Of a stretch of DNA of 64,000 bases, positions 58,447 through 64,000 are shown piece by piece. The position numbers and the translations under genes were made by a program. The notes under the pieces are model-generated. The model was not told where the DNA came from. It was given only the letters and a program-made list of their open reading frames with translations, and made no database searches. Each line of letters opens with the position of its first letter. Position 1 is the stretch's first letter. Source of the stretch: Alphaproteobacteria bacterium (lineage in GTDB: Bacteria > Pseudomonadota > Alphaproteobacteria > Micavibrionales > Micavibrionaceae); contig JAJFGW010000029.1 of NCBI GenBank assembly GCA_021775915.1, positions 62,001-126,000 of the forward strand, in the 5' to 3' direction.

Positions 58447-61323
58447 CTAACTTGAGCGCCCAAAAAGTTCACCCATAGCCGCGCCGCCCTCCTTTGCAGC
58501 ACCACGGGCACTACCCATAGCGCCCTTAAGCGGATTTGAAACCATGTTCGAACCCATAAAACTATTACGAACCAAATTCTCTGCCGGGTCGCCACTTTGA
58601 TCACCAAAGGTCGAAACACTCGCGCCCATCCAACGCAATACATGGTTCGGTATCAGGTCAATCATCTTGAATGACGACATGGCAAGCATATAAACAACGA
58701 TCGCGTAAATGACGGTAAAGAAGAGTTTATCAATAGCGCCACGCAAGAAACGCCCGCCGCCTGTCTGGTTTTGGTCCTTAAGTGCCTTGGCAGATTCAAC
58801 ATCAAATCCCGTGACATTGGAAACAATCAACGGCCAGATTTCATGGAGTACCTGCACCTGCGCTGCAAAAATTGTAATGCTGGCAATAAAACCAAAGACA
58901 ACAAGGATCGGCCTTAAGAAAATTTCCAGGATTAGATAATATCCCCCCATGGCCGCATCGCCGGGCAAGCCATTACCATCAATACGAATATGCGCGAGCG
59001 CCCATAACGGCACACCGACCATGGCCTCAAAGATTCCTTTGATCCAGCCGCCAACAGCAAAGAAGAAGTAAATAAATGGCAAAAGAGGAATAATATAAAA
59101 TAAAACAAAACCGAGCGTTAAACCAATCATGGCGGCCTGTGTCAGAAAGCTACTGGCTGTCATCGCAACCCGCCCCACCATATGGTCGCCAAAAAGATTA
59201 ATAATACCGCCGCCCAGACCGGCCGCCGCAGAATAACCCAAATTTCTTACCGCGGTATCGATGATAGTGCGGCCAATAGAAGCAAGCTGCGCCAGCGGAT
59301 GAACTCCGGCATCAGCATTGTCATGAATATTAAACAACCCGGCGGTACCGAATATAGTGTTAATAATATCAATATACATATTACCGCCCTGTTTCTGTTC
59401 TGCATAATGATCGCCCCATATAGTTTGCGTTAAAAATAACGCTTTACCAATCTGGGTTTCTTCTTCGTCAGCGAGAACAATCGGCGCATCAGGGCCTCTA
59501 TAAAGCTGGTGACGCGTTGAGCCAGGTGCATCAGTGTCCGACGCCGCTTTTTTCCGGCGCACTTTTTCCATGATTAACGGATATCTTTTGATCGCAGGCA
59601 GAGCATAAACGGAACCAATGAGCGAGCCATTAAGCTGGGCTACCTTATTGTACCAGACCGCGGCCCCGCCCCAGCCAAGCGCCCTTAATTGTTCCGTCCA
59701 TTCGGTAGAATCTTGCTGAAGCTCAACGGCCGTATCTATAAAACCATTTATATAGTCTTGATACCACAACCTCATATCGTCTAAAAGAGTGGCATTTGGC
59801 AAGGGTGCGTTCGGATCGTTATCAATAGGCAAGTAACGATTGGCCGCATTAAAGCCTATACATCCCATTTTAAGAAGACCATCGGCTGGCGTATTAGGCT
59901 GAGCAGCTTCAAAAGTAGCCGCGTCACAACCAGAGGCCGCAAAAGTCTGAGAAGCGTCAAACCAAATAAAATCCTTCATCAAATTCCAATATGTTTCGAG
60001 CATAAAATCCGCGCCGGGGGAAATACTTTCACTATCGTCATACGGCCTTGTCGCCTGTATTACAATTTCACCGCAAAAAGGAACAACAGCACCATCACGG
60101 GTCTGATGCTCTTCATCCCTAAGTTCTCCAAAACGGATAATAATATCACCCTGATTAAAATAAAGAACAGCATCTTCAAATGTTGTGTCCTCAAGTCTAA
60201 CGGGAGCCATACCAACCTCATCCGTATTCACAAGCCAGGCATCAATATCAACCGGGTCACGGTCGTCCCGCTCATGATACATTCGTTCGTAAGCCTGCAC
60301 ACAAGTTGCCAGTATTGTACCGAACTCCACCAATGTATTGACCGGCGGGTAATTAGGGTGAGCAACAAGCGTACTGGTGCCCCCCAAAAGTGTAGGGGCG
60401 CCATCCGCAACTGCTCCGGCTAAAGCCGCATCATGAAACAATATCCAGCCATTGGTAGCAAAACCGGAACCCCATTTTGCGGCAAACATGAGAATATATT
60501 GTCCGGAATTCAGACCACTCGCCAGAGGCACAAGAAGACCAATCGCGGCAACAATACGAAGCGGCGCCCAGACATGATTAAAGCGCTGGCCGAACGGCGT
60601 ACCGCTTTGCGCCGTTTCAGCAGCGACAGCGATCACAAAATAAATAACTATAAAAACGGCAATTAGTAATATGCCGATGCTATAGGCCTCAAAAATTTTA
60701 TGCAGGGCAAGATGAAACGGCCATGGGAAATTAAGGGCGATCGGAGCCGTGCGAAAATAGTCAGTATAGATAACACTGTCTGGTGTAAATTCACGCGTGG
60801 ACTGGTTCAAATTAAAACACTGCACACCCTGCACCACACAGGTGGGATCACCACTTACGCCAGTAAAAAAATCGGGGAGGCCAAAAACCCGGTCAAGCAA
60901 GACAAGGGCAACATCGTGGGTGGCATCGGGCGTTAGAAAAAAGCCTAAAAAGGTCGTGGGCATAGCAATTCCGGAAGCATGGGCCGTTTGCACAAACATA
61001 CCCATACCCAGCATAAGCATCTGCGCCACCAAAAGAGCCATCCCGGCCAGCATCATAATATAGATAAGAATCTGATCTATATTTTCCCGCTTAAAGACAA
61101 GGTTATGGCCCGCCTCAACAATGACATGGCGCACACCGTAGCGGCCCATATTTGCTGCGCTTAAGTAAGGGTGACCAGCGGGAAGGAGACGCGCGGCGCG
61201 ATAAGTCTGCGCCATAAAAAAAGCAACGTAGGAAAAGCCGGAGAAAAAGAGTTCCTGTATCCGCGGCATAAGCTGCGGAGTTAAAGTATAACGTAGAATT
61301 TTTTTAGCAGTCTCATTCTCCAT
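58447..61323 (-). CDS. DotA/TraY-family membrane protein, paralogue 3
   Basis: 958 residues from the ATG at 61323 with GGTGA upstream; a GTG four codons earlier (61335) is possible. N-terminus YTLTPQLMPRIQELFFSGF; cytoplasmic loop AETAQSGTPFGQRFNHVWAP; central RALGWGGAAVWYNKVAQLNG and VHPLAQLASIGR; C-terminal FIYFFFAVGGWIKGIFEAM and NHVLRWMGASVSTFGDQSGD. Closest to paralogue 2. The central domain has an insertion with two extra Cys (GCDAATFEAAQ, KMGCIGFN). 33 nt before paralogue 2. Confidence 0.82.
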   Translation of the reverse strand: MENETAKKILRYTLTPQLMPRIQELFFSGFSYVAFFMAQTYRAARLLPAGHPYLSAANMGRYGVRHVIVEAGHNLVFKRENIDQILIYIMMLAGMALLVAQMLMLGMGMFVQTAHASGIAMPTTFLGFFLTPDATHDVALVLLDRVFGLPDFFTGVSGDPTCVVQGVQCFNLNQSTREFTPDSVIYTDYFRTAPIALNFPWPFHLALHKIFEAYSIGILLIAVFIVIYFVIAVAAETAQSGTPFGQRFNHVWAPLRIVAAIGLLVPLASGLNSGQYILMFAAKWGSGFATNGWILFHDAALAGAVADGAPTLLGGTSTLVAHPNYPPVNTLVEFGTILATCVQAYERMYHERDDRDPVDIDAWLVNTDEVGMAPVRLEDTTFEDAVLYFNQGDIIIRFGELRDEEHQTRDGAVVPFCGEIVIQATRPYDDSESISPGADFMLETYWNLMKDFIWFDASQTFAASGCDAATFEAAQPNTPADGLLKMGCIGFNAANRYLPIDNDPNAPLPNATLLDDMRLWYQDYINGFIDTAVELQQDSTEWTEQLRALGWGGAAVWYNKVAQLNGSLIGSVYALPAIKRYPLIMEKVRRKKAASDTDAPGSTRHQLYRGPDAPIVLADEEETQIGKALFLTQTIWGDHYAEQKQGGNMYIDIINTIFGTAGLFNIHDNADAGVHPLAQLASIGRTIIDTAVRNLGYSAAAGLGGGIINLFGDHMVGRVAMTASSFLTQAAMIGLTLGFVLFYIIPLLPFIYFFFAVGGWIKGIFEAMVGVPLWALAHIRIDGNGLPGDAAMGGYYLILEIFLRPILVVFGFIASITIFAAQVQVLHEIWPLIVSNVTGFDVESAKALKDQNQTGGGRFLRGAIDKLFFTVIYAIVVYMLAMSSFKMIDLIPNHVLRWMGASVSTFGDQSGDPAENLVRNSFMGSNMVSNPLKGAMGSARGAAKEGGAAMGELFGRSS

Positions 61324-61357
61324 GTTATCTTTCACCAGTTAACTGGTCAGTTATCAT

Positions 61358-64000
61358 CTATTTCTTAGGGGGCAAATTACCCATCCCTGACAAACCGCCT
61401 CCACCGCCTTTTCCTATATTACCAGCACCGCCGGGAACTACCGAAACATTACCAGCATTTCTGTTTGCCAACATACCGAACGGCAAACCAACGCCCTGGC
61501 CTGCTGCCTTCGCGCCTTGATTTAACGCGCCCGTCACCTGACCCGCTATCTGATTACCGCCAAAGGCCGCATATTGCACCATACCTTGCGCCGGGTCATC
61601 GCGCTGGTCACCAAAGGACTGCACGCCGGCGCCCATCCAACGCAAAATACTATTTGGAATCTGGTCGATCATTTTAAAAGATGATGTCGCGAGCATATAA
61701 ACCAGAATGGTATAAATAATCGTAAAGAAAAATTCATCAATCGGATTACGCTTAAACTCAATCCCGGCAGCCCCTACCGTATTACAGTCAGTACAATCAA
61801 AACCCGTCAGGTTTTCAACAACCAGATCAAAAACACCGTTTAAGGTACGCGCCATCGCCGAAAAAATAGCCATCGCAGCAATAAGGCCAAAGACAGTAAG
61901 AACTGGCCTTATAAAGATTTCAAAGATCAGAAAATAACCGTTTGAAGCGGCATCACCGGAAAAACCATTACCATCCACACGCAAATGCGCAAGCGCCCAT
62001 AGCGGCACGCCGACCATGGCTTCAAAAATTGTTTTAACCCAGCCGCCAACAGCGAAGAAAAAATACATAAAAGGCATAAAGGGCAAAATGTAGTAAAGCA
62101 TAAACCCTATAGTCAGCCCGACCGTTGTAAAGGCAACAAACATGCCGCTAATCGCGCTCGCCGCCGCCCCCAGATGCGTACCGATAATTTCACCCATGCC
62201 ACCTCCGGCCGAAAAGACAAGGGCCGACAAAAGATTACGGATAGACGCCTCAATAATGCTTTTGCCTAATGCGGAGAGCTGCGCCAAAGGATGAACATCG
62301 TCATTTTCACGCATCGTGAACAAACCGCCAATACCAAATACGGAATTAAGCAAATCAAAGAAAACATTACCGCTGGTTTGTAAATCACTGGCCAGCCCCT
62401 TGCCATCGGTAAACCAGTATTTGTAGGCCTCACAAAGCGTTTTACCAATGGGAAGGTCCCTGCCCTGAACCAGAGACACAGCACGGAAACCCTGCACAGA
62501 AGGACAATAACGATTTTCGGTATCAACGGCCTCATCATGAGAGCGCCGCTCTTCCTGAATATTTTCCATGATCATCGGAACTTTTCCGGGCGTGGGCGTA
62601 TTAATGGCGGCAGTAAATAATCCACCATTCCATTCGGCAATACGGTTGTACCATATGGCCGCCCCACCCCAGCCACGCGCCAGCAATTCATCGGGAATAT
62701 CATAAAAAGTAGCGCCAATACCAATCATCGTGTTGTACGCCGTCTCCATCTCCCCAAGATAAGTTCCCGCAACCCCGGCAACGACTGTTTTCTTAAATTC
62801 AGAATCAGGAAGCTGGATACACTCTCCCGGCAAACCGGCACCAACAGCACAAGGGTCCTCCGGAAAACCTTCATAAATTGACACCGCCCTCTCTGAGAAC
62901 TCCAACAGATCATCGTCAAACAAAAGATCTCTGACCATCTCAAAAAAAGCGCGCTGAAGAAGATAAGGGCCTACTCTCTGATCTCCGGGTTCAGAACCGT
63001 CTGCATTTCCGGCAACATTAGTGTGAATGGTTATTTCACCGCATGTAGGCTCAACATCACCCGTATAGTTTTTGTCCGTTGCATCAGGGAATCTATGGCC
63101 AAACACAATAGTGATGTCCCTGCTATTATAAAATGCCAGAGCATCCGCATAATCGTAAGCGTCATCCATCTCTTCTGCAAAAGTGTTACCATTCTCATTT
63201 TTAACCAGCCAGCCTCTAACATCTCTTACGTTAGGAGGCGTGGGGTAACTTACCCTGTAAGCCTCCTTACAGGTTTGAACAACGGACATATAAGCGACGA
63301 TATGTGTAATATCCGCTGGCTTGGGGCGGGCGATCAAGGTTTCATTATGCGTACCAACGGGCGTATCGGCGGCGGCCAATTCATTATTAAATATAATCCA
63401 GCTATTGGTGGCAAAACCGGAACCAAATTTAGCGGCAAGCAAAGTAATATATTGGGCAGAATTCAAACCATAATTTAACGGCACAAGAAGGCCAATGGCC
63501 GCGACAAGTCTCAGAGGCGCATAAATATGATTAAAACGACGACCAAACGGCGTTCCGGTATTGGCCGTCTCACCAACAACAAGAAGGATGTAGTATAGAA
63601 AAATGACAATACCGACGATCAGAATGGCGTAGCTATAATATTGAAACAGCTCCTGCAAGGCGCGATTAAAAACTGGAATAGCTCCAAATCCAGTACCGGC
63701 AGGGGCGAACTTGGAATTAAATATCTCAGGAACGCCAAAGACTTTATCCAGCAACATGTGAGCAATATCCAGACACTGGGCGCCGGGGTTAACGCATTCA
63801 GGTGTCGTAAACAAACCTGCAAAAGCGGCAAGCCCTCCGGCCGCGGCAGGCTTTACAAGAATCCCAAGAGCCAGTCCGGCGCATTGCAAAATAAGAAGAA
63901 CAAAACCAATAAGCAGCGCGAAGAAAATAATAACCTGATCTATATTTTCTTTCTTAATGACAAGGTTATTGGCCGCCTCGGCAATCACATGGCGAATACC
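61358..64000 (-). CDS. DotA/TraY-family membrane protein, paralogue 4 (5' truncated by window)
   Basis: 881 codons are visible; the frame runs off the right edge (the last codons read GIRH, matching GIRHVV of the other copies), so the GTG at 63988 is not the start and about 60 residues are missing. Central RGWGGAAIWYNRIAEWNGG and VHPLAQLSALGKS; C-terminal FMYFFFAVGGWVKTIFEAM. The C-terminus is extended with a Gly/Asn-rich tail (GGAGNIGKGGGGGLSGMG). A CTDCNTVG motif lies between the last TM pairs. 22-34 nt upstream of paralogue 3. Confidence 0.82.
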   Translation of the reverse strand, partial: GIRHVIAEAANNLVIKKENIDQVIIFFALLIGFVLLILQCAGLALGILVKPAAAGGLAAFAGLFTTPECVNPGAQCLDIAHMLLDKVFGVPEIFNSKFAPAGTGFGAIPVFNRALQELFQYYSYAILIVGIVIFLYYILLVVGETANTGTPFGRRFNHIYAPLRLVAAIGLLVPLNYGLNSAQYITLLAAKFGSGFATNSWIIFNNELAAADTPVGTHNETLIARPKPADITHIVAYMSVVQTCKEAYRVSYPTPPNVRDVRGWLVKNENGNTFAEEMDDAYDYADALAFYNSRDITIVFGHRFPDATDKNYTGDVEPTCGEITIHTNVAGNADGSEPGDQRVGPYLLQRAFFEMVRDLLFDDDLLEFSERAVSIYEGFPEDPCAVGAGLPGECIQLPDSEFKKTVVAGVAGTYLGEMETAYNTMIGIGATFYDIPDELLARGWGGAAIWYNRIAEWNGGLFTAAINTPTPGKVPMIMENIQEERRSHDEAVDTENRYCPSVQGFRAVSLVQGRDLPIGKTLCEAYKYWFTDGKGLASDLQTSGNVFFDLLNSVFGIGGLFTMRENDDVHPLAQLSALGKSIIEASIRNLLSALVFSAGGGMGEIIGTHLGAAASAISGMFVAFTTVGLTIGFMLYYILPFMPFMYFFFAVGGWVKTIFEAMVGVPLWALAHLRVDGNGFSGDAASNGYFLIFEIFIRPVLTVFGLIAAMAIFSAMARTLNGVFDLVVENLTGFDCTDCNTVGAAGIEFKRNPIDEFFFTIIYTILVYMLATSSFKMIDQIPNSILRWMGAGVQSFGDQRDDPAQGMVQYAAFGGNQIAGQVTGALNQGAKAAGQGVGLPFGMLANRNAGNVSVVPGGAGNIGKGGGGGLSGMGNLPPKK

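Noticed and set aside
1-64000. CRISPR array, insertion sequence or prophage
   Set aside because: No regularly spaced direct repeats of CRISPR length, no transposase, and no capsid/portal/terminase genes seen on either strand.

Overview
The window reads as a chromosomal segment of a moderately AT-rich alphaproteobacterium. The main reasons are the alphaproteobacterial type of GshA paired with GshB, the cycM/pheA divergent pair, pepA next to holC, lptC-lptA-lptB near rpoN, and a GAAC-N7-GAAC LexA-type box. A deep-branching, Micavibrio-like or Rhodospirillales-like lineage is a guess from the DotA/TraY, DUF1554 and BBP2 proteins, not a demonstrated placement. No phage block, insertion sequence or CRISPR array was seen. 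Gene density is high, with many 4-nt start/stop overlaps.

Layout. 1-3.8 kb: the end of an outer-membrane usher-like protein, a SecD-P1-head-like small exported protein, a class C acid phosphatase and an SDR. 3.9-12.3 kb: a nine-gene operon for kynurenine / 3-hydroxyanthranilate breakdown (SDR, aminomuconate semialdehyde dehydrogenase, NTF2-like protein, RidA-type deaminase, 3-hydroxyanthranilate dioxygenase, ACMS decarboxylase, arylformamidase, kynureninase, kynurenine 3-monooxygenase). 12.3-17.3 kb: gshA and gshB (divergent), a cNMP-binding protein, adenine deaminase and an ArsR regulator. 17.3-22.7 kb: a 47-codon small ORF, a palindromic repeat, an ABHD10-like hydrolase, two glycosyltransferases, a SqrR/BigR-like regulator, an SDR and a CMP-kinase-like protein.

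22.7-32.9 kb (minus strand): a cell-envelope block running rnd-like, kdsD, lptC, lptA, lptB, an unknown gene, a degenerate EIIA-Man, htpX-like, rpoN, surA, rsmA. 33-34 kb: tRNA-Leu(CAG) and an orphan gene lying between the tRNA promoter and a decayed copy of it. 34-40 kb: a receiver/degenerate-GGDEF protein, a beta-barrel protein, a possible SOS promoter with a terminator, recR, lolA, a solitary ClpX and a DUF1554 secreted protein. 40.3-40.5 kb: a strongly structured non-coding stretch. 40.6-52.8 kb: ftsK, pheA, cycM, holC with a riboswitch-like leader, epmB, pepA, lptF, lptG, mlaA and mlaC. 52.8-64 kb: four tandem DotA/TraY-type membrane proteins, the last cut by the window edge.

The genes share two themes. 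One is outer-membrane building and lipid traffic (KdsD, LptABCFG, LolA, SurA, MlaA, MlaC). The other is aromatic amino-acid and redox metabolism (kynurenine operon, PheA, glutathione synthesis). The least explained material is the tandem DotA/TraY array, the structured RNA at 40.3-40.5 kb, the leader upstream of holC, the tRNA-flank duplication, and the heptanucleotide repeats that encode the LptA signal peptide.
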